Assembly: GCF_046736345.1 (NCBI RefSeq)
Contig: NZ_CP157210.1
Span: 1,736,001 to 1,800,000, forward strand
DNA: 64,000 bases
Direction of reading: 5' to 3'
From: Hyphococcus formosus
Lineage (GTDB): Bacteria; Pseudomonadota; Alphaproteobacteria; Caulobacterales; Parvularculaceae
Both the position numbers and the translations under genes were made by a program. Positions 18,491 to 26,231 of the stretch are shown one piece after another (the stretch's first letter is position 1; each line of letters starts with the position of its first letter). A model generated the notes under the pieces. It was not told the DNA's origin. It saw only the letters and a program-made list of their open reading frames with translations, and ran no database searches.

Positions 18491-18832
18491 TTATGGCCAG
18501 CCTGGAAAGCTTTCGACGAATTCTACTTTAACGTCTGGAAAGCTATTCACATACTGAATTTTGAAATCAGGAAAACTTTCTACAAATTCCCATCGGCCGC
18601 ATTTATCCGGGAAACTCTCAACGGTTTTGACCCGAAGATCCGGGAAACTCGTGACGATTTCGACTTTGATATCGGCGAAACTTTCAACCACCTGTACACG
18701 ACCGAAAAGAGGTATCCCGTTCCACGTGCAATCATCGCGATTAAACCCGTCCGCTGCCTGAGATTTGCTCCCCAACATAAGACAGAAATAAACCGCATAT
18801 ATTGCGCATATTTTCGTTAATCGATCCGTCAT
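18491..18832 (-). CDS. secreted SFPD-repeat protein, probable 7(1)-knot family
   Basis: 113 residues with a signal peptide (likely cut after S-Q-A, residue 26). The 85-residue mature protein is built of six V-x-S-F-P-D units whose Ser-Phe pairs fall at 51, 62, 73, 86, 97 and 108: an 11-residue period with a 2-residue insertion at C78-G79. C35 and C78 could form a disulfide. From memory, this SFPD pattern is that of the family named '7(1) septoil knot', the deepest known protein knot; the match is recollection, not a search result. The biological role is unknown. Confidence 0.8.
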   Translation of the reverse strand: MTDRLTKICAIYAVYFCLMLGSKSQAADGFNRDDCTWNGIPLFGRVQVVESFADIKVEIVTSFPDLRVKTVESFPDKCGRWEFVESFPDFKIQYVNSFPDVKVEFVESFPGWP

Positions 18833-19200
18833 GTGATGATTTTAGGCAACAAAACCAAAGGATGCCAACGGCCTCGGGGGATTAAGCGTCTGTGATTGTT
18901 GACTCTTGGGGGAAAGATCCTTACGTCCGGCCTCGCAATGTTGCAATGCAGCGCGCGCAATCGGCCAAATGGCGAGTTTTTTCGCCGGCCCCACGATAAG
19001 ACGCCAGCGCATCAAGCATAGTAACCGCGCCCTAAGGGCCGCAAATTGCAGATGACGCATCGCTTCCTCGGCGGAAGAGCGGGGCGTTGGAGTTAACCCC
19101 GCCGATGTGACTAAAAAGTCTGGAAATTTTTGAGATACCAAACCGGCTAGCCGCCGATTTCGCTCGTTTATAACCAGCAAAAAATACAAACGGAGACTGA
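18833..19200. other. intergenic region, possible long leader of the helicase gene
   Basis: 368 bases between divergent genes. A minus-strand open frame (18842-19189) has no recognisable protein features and reaches up to the helicase start, so I treat it as chance. On the plus strand a small hairpin with a GGCGA/TCGCC stem lies near 18970-18986, and a purine-rich cggaga precedes the helicase ATG. DEAD-box genes often have long regulated 5' leaders, which could explain the length; a small RNA is also possible. Confidence 0.35.
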
Positions 19201-20613
19201 ATGTCCTTTGCCGATCTCGGCCTATCGCCGAAACTCCTCGAAGCTATCACCGCTGCTGGCTACGAGAATCCTACGCCGATTCAAAAAGAAGCCATCCCTC
19301 CTGCGCTTGAGGGCCGAGACGTTCTCGGTATCGCGCAGACTGGAACAGGCAAAACCGCTTCTTTTACCCTCCCCATGATAGACCGGCTCGCCAAAGGCCG
19401 TGCCCGGGCGCGTATGCCACGATCATTGGTATTGGCCCCGACTCGTGAACTCGCAGCCCAGGTTGCCGAAAATTTTGAAAAATACGGCGTTAATCACAAG
19501 CTTTCGATGGCACTCTTAATCGGCGGTGTTTCCTTCGGCGATCAGGATGCAAAACTGACACGCGGCGTTGATGTTCTGATTGCGACCCCGGGCCGCTTGA
19601 TCGATCACTTTGAGCGAGGTCGCCTCTTGCTCAACGGGATAGAATTGATGGTCATCGACGAAGCAGACCGAATGCTTGATATGGGCTTCATCCCTGATAT
19701 CGAAAAAATCTTTAAATTAACGCCAATGACGCGCCAGACATTGTTCTTCTCAGCGACAATGCCGCCGGAAATTCAGCGCATAACGGATCAATTCCTTCAT
19801 GCCCCTGCCTTTGTCGAAGTCGCACGGCCCGCAACCACTGCGGAGACAATTACGCAGCGCATCATTAAAGTGCCCAGCCGTGATGATAAACTGAAACGAA
19901 CGGTCTTACGTGAATTGATCAAGGACGATGCCGTCAAAAACGGCATCATCTTTTGCAACAGAAAATCGACGGTCGATATTGTAGCGAAATCACTGCAAAA
20001 GCATGGCTTCAATGCTCGCCCTATTCACGGTGACCTAGCACAAGCCTTCCGCATGGAAACGCTTGATAAATTCCGCAACGACGAAATTCAGTTTCTTGTT
20101 GCCTCAGATGTAGCAGCACGGGGATTGGATATTCCGGCCGTGAGTCACGTTTTCAACTATGATGTTCCGATCCACGCGGATGACTATGTGCATCGTATTG
20201 GCCGTACGGGCCGCGCGGGTAAAGAGGGTGCAGCGATGATGCTGGTCTCCCCTGCTGACGATAAACATTACGATCAAATCCTCAAGACGATTTCTCAATC
20301 TGAAATCGAAGCGCTCGATTTTTCCAAGTTTTTCGAAGAAAATCCGGTTGGCGAAAAACGTCGCGCCAAGAGCAAAACGGATGGCCGCAAGACCAAACGC
20401 AAATCCCGTAAAGACGAGGAAGAAACTGCGTCTGCGGATAATGATCGGCCGGAAACTGACTCGAGCGCTAATGATAGCGATAAAAAATCAGAGGCCAGCC
20501 ATTCCACAAGGCGCGGCGGACGAAAATCGCGTCGCCGAGAAACACCGCCCACACCTGTTGTGGGCCTCGGTGATCACGTACCGGCATTTATCCTGCGCGA
20601 AGTGGCCCGTTAA
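19201..20613 (+). CDS. DEAD-box RNA helicase (RhlE type)
   Basis: All helicase motifs are present in order: Q-motif (P-T-P-I-Q-K-E-A-I-P), A-Q-T-G-T-G-K-T, P-T-R-E-L, T-P-G-R, D-E-A-D, S-A-T, A-R-G-L-D and H-R-I-G-R-T-G-R. The 370-residue core is followed by a 90-residue Lys/Arg/Glu/Asp-rich tail, as in RhlE-type proteins that act on ribosome assembly or RNA decay with the degradosome. The short, charged tail is not a CsdA/DbpA RNA-binding domain. Confidence 0.94.
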   Translation: MSFADLGLSPKLLEAITAAGYENPTPIQKEAIPPALEGRDVLGIAQTGTGKTASFTLPMIDRLAKGRARARMPRSLVLAPTRELAAQVAENFEKYGVNHKLSMALLIGGVSFGDQDAKLTRGVDVLIATPGRLIDHFERGRLLLNGIELMVIDEADRMLDMGFIPDIEKIFKLTPMTRQTLFFSATMPPEIQRITDQFLHAPAFVEVARPATTAETITQRIIKVPSRDDKLKRTVLRELIKDDAVKNGIIFCNRKSTVDIVAKSLQKHGFNARPIHGDLAQAFRMETLDKFRNDEIQFLVASDVAARGLDIPAVSHVFNYDVPIHADDYVHRIGRTGRAGKEGAAMMLVSPADDKHYDQILKTISQSEIEALDFSKFFEENPVGEKRRAKSKTDGRKTKRKSRKDEEETASADNDRPETDSSANDSDKKSEASHSTRRGGRKSRRRETPPTPVVGLGDHVPAFILREVAR

Positions 20614-20748
20614 TCAAAATTTAAGGCGAATATTCTTTTTCCGCGAACCGATTAATTCGGGCGACTGTTTTAGGCATTATTTTACTCTACTGACCTAATT
20701 TTTCCCTCCAAGGGGAGAATCCCTCGCTACGAGGAATTACGGGGCAGT

Positions 20749-21813
20749 ATGACAGAAAGATCAGACGATACACATCGCTTTGCGGAAATGGCGCTCGCGG
20801 CGCTCAAAGCGACCGGACTGAGCGCGACACCGCGCAATTACGAACTTTGGTTCGCACATGCGGAAGGTAAAAACCCGGCACTTTCCGCACATATCCAAAA
20901 GGCGATGGATGAGACCGGAAAAGTAAGCCAGGAAATGGCGGATAAGCTTTATGATCAGCTTGTTCAGCACAATGACATCTCGAATGACGTCATCAATCTG
21001 GTTACGCGCTTTCACACCGAAGTTACTGATCTTTGGGATCTGGTTGAAAAGACCGGCGAGAGCACCAGCGGTCACAACAAAGAACTTACCAATCTGAGCG
21101 AACAACTGCGGGAATCGACAAATAGCTACCCCGCTGTCGGTACCCTGTTAGAAGGCGTATTGTCTGTCACTAAAAATATGATGGCGGAGAACGCCAAACT
21201 AGAGAACCGATTAGCCGCTTCCGCCGAAGAAGTGACCAATCTCCAACGCGACGTTGAAGCGATCCAAGCGGAAGCGATGCGCGATGCTCTCACCGGAATT
21301 GCGAACCGAGCAACCTTTGATCGCTCGCTCGACAAGCATATGAACGAAGCGACCGAAGCGAACGAACCGTTGGCCTTAGTTCTCAGCGATATCGATCATT
21401 TCAAGAAATTCAACGATACTTGGGGACATCAGACCGGCGATCAGGTCTTGCGATTTGTTGCCGATGTGATGAATTCGAATGTAAAAGGCAAGGACTTGCT
21501 CGCGCGCTATGGCGGGGAAGAATTTGCGATCGTTCTTCCGGGTACTTCACTTGAGAATGCCCATATGTTGGCTGATCGGATCCGCAATGCGGTCGAATCG
21601 CGCCGACTGCGTAAACGGCGAACCGACGAAGACCTCGGTATTGTAACAATGTCTATGGGGGTAGCACTTTTGCGTGAAGGCGAATCTATGGAATCGCTCA
21701 TTGATCGCGCCGACAGTTGCCTTTATGCGGCAAAGCGGGCGGGCCGTAATCGTGTAATGGATGAAAACGAATACGAAGCCCTCGCCCAAACGGACGAAAA
21801 GGGTGTAGCCTAG
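20749..21813 (+). CDS. GGDEF-domain diguanylate cyclase
   Basis: 354 residues. An N-terminal helical region (1-170) of a type common in alphaproteobacterial GGDEF proteins ends in a coiled coil, and a GGDEF domain follows with D-A-L-T-G-I-A-N-R, S-D-I-D-H-F-K-K and active site G-G-E-E-F (255-259). It should make cyclic-di-GMP from two GTP. The inhibitory I-site (R-x-x-D five residues before the active site) reads K-G-K-D (246-249), so product inhibition may be weak. No membrane segment is visible. Its stop lies inside a terminator hairpin. Confidence 0.91.
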   Translation: MTERSDDTHRFAEMALAALKATGLSATPRNYELWFAHAEGKNPALSAHIQKAMDETGKVSQEMADKLYDQLVQHNDISNDVINLVTRFHTEVTDLWDLVEKTGESTSGHNKELTNLSEQLRESTNSYPAVGTLLEGVLSVTKNMMAENAKLENRLAASAEEVTNLQRDVEAIQAEAMRDALTGIANRATFDRSLDKHMNEATEANEPLALVLSDIDHFKKFNDTWGHQTGDQVLRFVADVMNSNVKGKDLLARYGGEEFAIVLPGTSLENAHMLADRIRNAVESRRLRKRRTDEDLGIVTMSMGVALLREGESMESLIDRADSCLYAAKRAGRNRVMDENEYEALAQTDEKGVA

Positions 21814-21826
21814 TACACCCTATTTT
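21801..21826. terminator. bidirectional intrinsic terminator
   Basis: A 7-base perfect stem GGGTGTA (21801-21807) / TACACCC (21814-21820), loop gcctag, followed by tattttt. It contains the stop codon of the GGDEF gene and touches the stop of the convergent DnaJ-like gene. A-rich sequence on the other side (gacgaaaa) gives a short U-tract on the minus strand too. Confidence 0.75.
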
Positions 21827-22296
21827 TCGCCTAATCGCCGCAACAAGAAATCACGTGCTTCATTGATTTTTGCGGCCAGGTAATCCGTACCGCCCCGATC
21901 GGGATGCAACTGAGAAATCAGTTTTCGATGGGCCTGCCGGATGTCTTCGGGGTTAGCTCCTTCTTGCAAGCCTAGGACTGAGAGCGCCTCGTCTTCGGAC
22001 ATTGCGCGGGCCGGCACCTTTGGGCTTTGGGACGCTTCATCAAGTTCCGGATCACGCCCTCGCAAGGCTTCAATCGCCGCGACCCCGCCTGCAGCGAGCA
22101 ACACCATAAATGCCAACGGCCAAAGTTTTGCCGCCAATAGAGCACCGCTGAGTGCCAACCATGCGATTACCTTCAGGGCCGTCATGTTTCGGCTACTGCT
22201 ATTTTGCTTATTGCCGGCAAGACGAAACAGCAGCCATCCGGCTGCAATGATCGCAACAATAAGAGCAAGGACACCTACCAGCATGGCATGGATCAT
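21820..22296 (-). CDS. membrane protein with C-terminal J domain
   Basis: Three hydrophobic segments in the first 90 residues, then a compact C-terminal J domain (about 60 residues) with the essential H-P-D in S-Q-L-H-P-D-R-G-G-T. J domains stimulate the ATPase of DnaK-type chaperones, so this one recruits Hsp70 to the membrane; the layout recalls the mitochondrial TIM14/Pam18 relatives found in Alphaproteobacteria. The start is uncertain: ATG at 22296, or a TTG at 22326 only a few bases after mipZ. Confidence 0.85.
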   Translation of the reverse strand: MIHAMLVGVLALIVAIIAAGWLLFRLAGNKQNSSSRNMTALKVIAWLALSGALLAAKLWPLAFMVLLAAGGVAAIEALRGRDPELDEASQSPKVPARAMSEDEALSVLGLQEGANPEDIRQAHRKLISQLHPDRGGTDYLAAKINEARDFLLRRLGEK

Positions 22297-22331
22297 ACTC
22301 GCATCCGCCAAACCATGCGAATGCAATCGAC

Positions 22332-23171
22332 CTAAGCCGCAGCCGCTTCTTTTTCAGGCTTCGCCTCTTCTTCCGTCGGTAAATTAAGCATCGCCACCAA
22401 CGACCGAATTTCCAACCGTGCTGTCACGTGGCTCATGGTAGACAGACGGACCGGTGAATCGACCCCGCCAAGATCTAGCAATGTCAGTCCGATCGGGAAT
22501 AGCTCCCGATAAATCACCCGGTCACCAAATCCGCGGGCTAGCCGGAAACCGATCCGAGACGATAACTCCTCTAGCTTATCGCCCATCACCTTTTTGTTGC
22601 GTGCACGGGTTGCCGACAATCGGTTGCGCATGACCACCCAATCTATACCGCCGGGAACCCCCGACATCGCCCGATGCTTACGGGCGGTCCAGACCATTTC
22701 GCTATAAAGGCTTGGGCCGGTAACCTTATTCGTTTCCGGGTCTATTCGCGCAAGCAAATCAAAATCGACGAAACTATCATTTAGCGGCGTGACGATAGTG
22801 TCCGCATGAAGATGGGCGAGACGCGATAAATGCGTATTTGCCCCCGGGCAATCGATCACCACAAAATCACATTCACCAAGCGTGCTTAATGCGGACTGCA
22901 AATTCTTGGTTTCTTGCGCTTGGGAGTCCGCGCGGCTGTCCAAACTCGACGACTCAACTTCTACCAGAACAGGAATTTCTAGCTCTTTATTATTGATTTC
23001 ACAGAACTTTTTTCTATTCTCAATATATCGCGTTAGGCTACCTTGCCGAAGATCTAGGTCCACCGCCCCGACCTTTTTCCCGGACTTTAAGAGCGCCACA
23101 ATCAGGTGCATTGCGGTCGTCGATTTGCCCGAACCGCCCTTTTCGTTCCCGAGCACGATTACGTGAGTCAT
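22332..23171 (-). CDS. mipZ: division-plane positioning ATPase MipZ
   Basis: A ParA/MinD-family ATPase that forms a gradient from the ParB-bound poles and inhibits FtsZ assembly, placing the ring at midcell. Features: deviant Walker A K-G-G-S-G-K-S-T near the N terminus, the MipZ-specific D-L-D-L-R-Q-G-S-L-T-R-Y-I-E-N-R, V-V-I-D-C-P-G-A, and R-N-R-L-S. I chose the ATG at 23171 (M-T-H-V-I-V) on family alignment; an ATG at 23183 would add four residues and lie next to a hairpin. It is not beside parAB here, and the J-domain gene follows directly. Confidence 0.95.
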   Translation of the reverse strand: MTHVIVLGNEKGGSGKSTTAMHLIVALLKSGKKVGAVDLDLRQGSLTRYIENRKKFCEINNKELEIPVLVEVESSSLDSRADSQAQETKNLQSALSTLGECDFVVIDCPGANTHLSRLAHLHADTIVTPLNDSFVDFDLLARIDPETNKVTGPSLYSEMVWTARKHRAMSGVPGGIDWVVMRNRLSATRARNKKVMGDKLEELSSRIGFRLARGFGDRVIYRELFPIGLTLLDLGGVDSPVRLSTMSHVTARLEIRSLVAMLNLPTEEEAKPEKEAAAA

Positions 23172-23183
23172 TCCGAAATCCAT

Positions 23184-23200
23184 TCGGGCCGAAAGCCCGA
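23184..23200 (-). promoter_or_regulatory. hairpin in the mipZ leader
   Basis: A 6-base stem TCGGGC/GCCCGA with a 5-base loop ends immediately before the upstream mipZ ATG (23183). There is no U-tract. It resembles in position, though not in sequence, the hairpin that abuts chpT. Confidence 0.35.
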
Positions 23201-23272
23201 TTTAATGATGCTTGCTTACCTTAGGGAAACGACTCCCCGCGTAGAAGTAAGTCTGCGGCGATTCTGGTGCTT

Positions 23273-24076
23273 ATGGCGATAGTGGTTAATTTCTGTGTTT
23301 CTCTGCTTTTGACGCTTCTGGCCGTCACCTACGCCCATGCCGATATGGGCCTGGCACCATTAAGACAAGTTCTGAGCGTAGAGCAGCCGCGAGGGACATT
23401 CACCGTTTCCAACGCCTCCGAACACATTATGGACGGCCGGGTTTCCTGGGTGGACCTCAGCGCCACCGATATCGGCTACGCGCCTGCCACACCGGATGCG
23501 CGATCCCACTTGAGCGCCGCCCCCTATTTAATGGTCTCACCTGCTCAATTCCGGCTCAAACCGGGTGAGCGCATGCAAGTAGAGGTGTGGATCAAGGACG
23601 GTGTTGAAATCCCCAAGGGCGAACGAAGATCTCACCTGCTCATTGAAACGGATGCGTCGCGGACACCCATTCGGAAAGCAAGCAATAGCGGCTTACAGGT
23701 TGATGTTGGCCTTGGCATCTCAGCGCCAGTCATCCTGCGCAATGGAGATGACGCCAAAGCGAAAATTACAGAGACGCGTCTTCTCCGCGATGATCAGGGG
23801 TTATTAATGCTTGAAACCACAATTGCCCCCCGCGGGAATATTTCGAGCTATGGGCGGATGGTCGTAAATTTCACACCAGAGAATGCCCCCACGCGCGAAT
23901 TAGGAAGGCGCGAGAATGTAGCTGGTTTTCTTGATGCGCCAGAGCGGATAATCACTATTCCATTTGGATTTGTCGCGCTGAACGCCGGTGAATTGGAACT
24001 ACGTTTTGAAGGATCCGATGAATTTGAGGGGGTTCTTTTTGATCGGCGCCTGTTCGACGTCGCACCGCCTGACTAA
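23273..24076 (+). CDS. orphan pilus-assembly-type periplasmic chaperone
   Basis: About 267 residues with a signal peptide (cut after A-H-A near residue 24). The mature part is two immunoglobulin-like beta domains of the PapD/FimC type: S-V-E-Q-P-R-G-T-F-T-V-S-N first strand, P-A-Q-F-R-L-K-P-G-E-R-M-Q-V-E-V in domain 1. Such chaperones complete the fold of pilin-like subunits by donor-strand exchange. There is no usher or subunit gene nearby, so the client is elsewhere or not a pilus. The start is ATG 23273; a GTG at 23267 is possible. Confidence 0.78.
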   Translation: MAIVVNFCVSLLLTLLAVTYAHADMGLAPLRQVLSVEQPRGTFTVSNASEHIMDGRVSWVDLSATDIGYAPATPDARSHLSAAPYLMVSPAQFRLKPGERMQVEVWIKDGVEIPKGERRSHLLIETDASRTPIRKASNSGLQVDVGLGISAPVILRNGDDAKAKITETRLLRDDQGLLMLETTIAPRGNISSYGRMVVNFTPENAPTRELGRRENVAGFLDAPERIITIPFGFVALNAGELELRFEGSDEFEGVLFDRRLFDVAPPD

Positions 24077-24852
24077 CCCTGATCCTCAGCAAGCGACAAA
24101 CGCTCACCCTCAAATCCGGTTACTGAACAAAAAAGCCCGCGCGACTTCAGCTGAAGACAAAGCGCTTCGGCTTTATCGCGCGATGCGAATCCGCCCCCAA
24201 CCAATCTCACAAAATTGCCTTTGCCGGTTACTGCCACACTTTCAATGCGCGGTTCCAACAGGCCTAATTCTTCGGGGTTTTCACGCTGTAACTGACGCCA
24301 GCCGGCGCGCGCTTCGTCCGGCTTTCGATAGGACGCCAGATGGACACCGAAGAGAACGCTTTCTGTTTTGATGTCGCCTTCTGCTTCGTTTTCAAAAACT
24401 GTTTCGTTTGATGCGAATGTCGGCTGAACAAGTCGCGGAGAGGTTTCTACCGGGACTTCACTTTGAGCGAGCGCTGGCGAAGGCGCGTCATCAACGACCG
24501 CCTTTTGCTTGGAAGGTTCATCGGTGACGATCATTTCGGGTTTGGGGGGCAGTTCCGGTTCAGGATTCGCCTCTTCTAGCGCCAGGCGGTCTTTGTCGCG
24601 TTGAAGCGCAAGCACTTCGTTCGAAAGGCGTGCATTCTGGGATTTGAGCCTCGCAACCTCGGCCTCCAGGGACGCAACCTGCTCTAGCGTCGCGATATAA
24701 TCGACCGAATTAGCGTCAACGACCGGCGAATCATTCGGCGATGACGCACACGCCGAGAGCGTCGCAAAAACGATAGCGGTACCGAGAAATTTGAACGATC
24801 CGAGTGGATTTGAAAAACGCAGTAACGAGATCGATTTTTTTAACGCTGACAC
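24073..24852 (-). CDS. lipoprotein with coiled coil and SPOR-like C terminus
   Basis: 259 residues starting at GTG, with AGGAG upstream. A signal ends in lipobox L-S-A-C (C35). Residues about 52-95 form a coiled coil (alternating Leu/Val in an E-V-A-R-L-K-S-Q-N pattern), then an acidic Pro-rich spacer, then a roughly 75-residue C-terminal domain (V-L-F-G-V-H-L-A-S-Y-R to the end) that fits a SPOR fold. SPOR domains bind denuded glycan strands at division septa. It converges on the chaperone gene with a 4-base overlap. Confidence 0.75.
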   Translation of the reverse strand: MSALKKSISLLRFSNPLGSFKFLGTAIVFATLSACASSPNDSPVVDANSVDYIATLEQVASLEAEVARLKSQNARLSNEVLALQRDKDRLALEEANPEPELPPKPEMIVTDEPSKQKAVVDDAPSPALAQSEVPVETSPRLVQPTFASNETVFENEAEGDIKTESVLFGVHLASYRKPDEARAGWRQLQRENPEELGLLEPRIESVAVTGKGNFVRLVGGGFASRDKAEALCLQLKSRGLFCSVTGFEGERLSLAEDQG

Positions 24853-24960
24853 TGTTCGGCTTCTCCTAAAAAAGCCCCCGATTCGACCCTATCATACCCC
24901 CGGATGAAAGGTCATCCAATCCTTTCATTTAGTTTTCAGAAAGTTTCAAGATAGCCGAGA

Positions 24961-25749
24961 TTAGCCGCCAGCGGCAGTCACTGGCTTGTCTTCGAATTTC
25001 AGCGGCGTAAATCGCAGGGAAGCATTCTCCCTATCCTTTTCGAGCAACCCGGTTTGGTAAAATCTGGCTGTCCCGTCCGCTACCATCCCCGCTGAAAAGG
25101 CCAGTATTTCTTCAACCCCGTCATTGTCGAAATCCGCATTCGCTAATTCGGTGAGATAAACCGTCTGGTCACCCATGGTGATTTCCCATTGGAATCGCTG
25201 AGATTGCGAAACCGACACCGTATCAAGTGCCCCGTCAATGAATTCACCAAATCGAATATTTGGCGCGAGCGATGCCACTTCTTCATCCGTTGGGGAACCA
25301 TTTGAAAAATGTTGCGTTGATGCCTCTTGCGCTTCAAACAGAACCGTCAGCACACCACAAGCGCGTTTAAAATATCCCTCACGACGCATATCCCGCGTCG
25401 TCATGGCAAACCAACCGTCGAACACATATTCGCGATACTGACGACATGTCGAGGCTTCTTCTATTGCGATGCTCGCGTCACTTGGATGCGTTAGGCTAAC
25501 ACTGACGGCATCACCGTCGCGGTTCACAAGCGGCCTATCAAGCAAGACATAAATTTGTTTTCGATTATAACATTGCGCCTTAACGTCCTTGAATAATGAC
25601 AAGGAGGATTTGAGGCACATTTGATAGGTGTCCGCTATAGCATCAGCGGATTCGTTATCAGGACCTTTGAAGACCGGCTGCGACAGCAGTGCTAGGCTTG
25701 CCGCCCCCAAAGCGCCTGCCCCCGCTGCAATTGTTTTAACTGTCGGCAT
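24961..25749 (-). CDS. hypothetical exported protein
   Basis: 262 residues that I do not recognise. An N-terminal hydrophobic, Ala/Gly-rich stretch (about 5-25) may be a signal or anchor. There are paired Cys residues in the mature part. A C-terminal A-D-F-D-N-D-G-V-E-E-I-L segment resembles an FG-GAP/calcium-loop strand of the beta-propeller type, but only one copy is seen. Its start shares bases with the stop of the upstream DUF1489 gene (TAATG), indicating translational coupling. Confidence 0.72.
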   Translation of the reverse strand: MPTVKTIAAGAGALGAASLALLSQPVFKGPDNESADAIADTYQMCLKSSLSLFKDVKAQCYNRKQIYVLLDRPLVNRDGDAVSVSLTHPSDASIAIEEASTCRQYREYVFDGWFAMTTRDMRREGYFKRACGVLTVLFEAQEASTQHFSNGSPTDEEVASLAPNIRFGEFIDGALDTVSVSQSQRFQWEITMGDQTVYLTELANADFDNDGVEEILAFSAGMVADGTARFYQTGLLEKDRENASLRFTPLKFEDKPVTAAGG

Positions 25750-26201
25750 TATAAAAGCCCCAATTCTGCAAGCTCGCGTCCAAGTTCAGGCGACATTCCC
25801 TTTTGTCTTTTGCCCCTTTTTATATCACGTGGTGCGTCTTCGGCTGTCAGATATCGCCAGCCTTGAAACGCTCGTCGTGGCTGTGGCTCGGTCAGAACGA
25901 ACGCTGGATCGAGTAATATTGCAGTGCGTTGAATACCATCCGTTCCCGTTCGCTTCTCAAAACCAATAATAGGCTGCCGCGCCGATACGATCCCTTTGAT
26001 CACCCAATAAATTGACCCGCCGTCGAGCAATTCACTTTCCCGGCGCGGATGCATTCGGGTTACGTGGTCGTGCACCGAACCGACACCAGCGGCTTTATTG
26101 ATTCGCACGCGACTCTCGATACGCGCGACCAAGTCATCAATGGTCTCAGCCCCGACACAGAGTTTTACTAAATTGAGGGCCGTCATACTGTGCTGTTGCA
26201 T
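25749..26201 (-). CDS. DUF1489 family protein
   Basis: A 150-residue soluble protein with the DUF1489 signatures: L-V-K-L-C-V-G-A near the N terminus, H-V-T-R-M-H-P-R-R, L-D-G-G-S-I-Y-W-V-I-K-G, and R-R-A-F-Q-G-W-R-Y-L near the C terminus. Function unknown; the family is widespread in Alphaproteobacteria. The start may be ATG 26201 or the in-frame ATG 26186; neither has a strong ribosome-binding site. Confidence 0.85.
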   Translation of the reverse strand: MQQHSMTALNLVKLCVGAETIDDLVARIESRVRINKAAGVGSVHDHVTRMHPRRESELLDGGSIYWVIKGIVSARQPIIGFEKRTGTDGIQRTAILLDPAFVLTEPQPRRAFQGWRYLTAEDAPRDIKRGKRQKGMSPELGRELAELGLL

Positions 26202-26231
26202 CCGCAGTTACTGTGCAGATGCATATAGGCG

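Noticed and set aside
18899..18930. Possible RNase P RNA-like stretch (GGAAAGATCC...GTCCGG)
   Set aside because: Only loosely similar to the conserved RNase P core and lacks the other conserved blocks.
18842..19189. Minus-strand open frame of 115 residues upstream of the helicase
   Set aside because: No family features and biased composition; it runs up to the helicase start on the other strand, over a region better explained as a leader or promoter.
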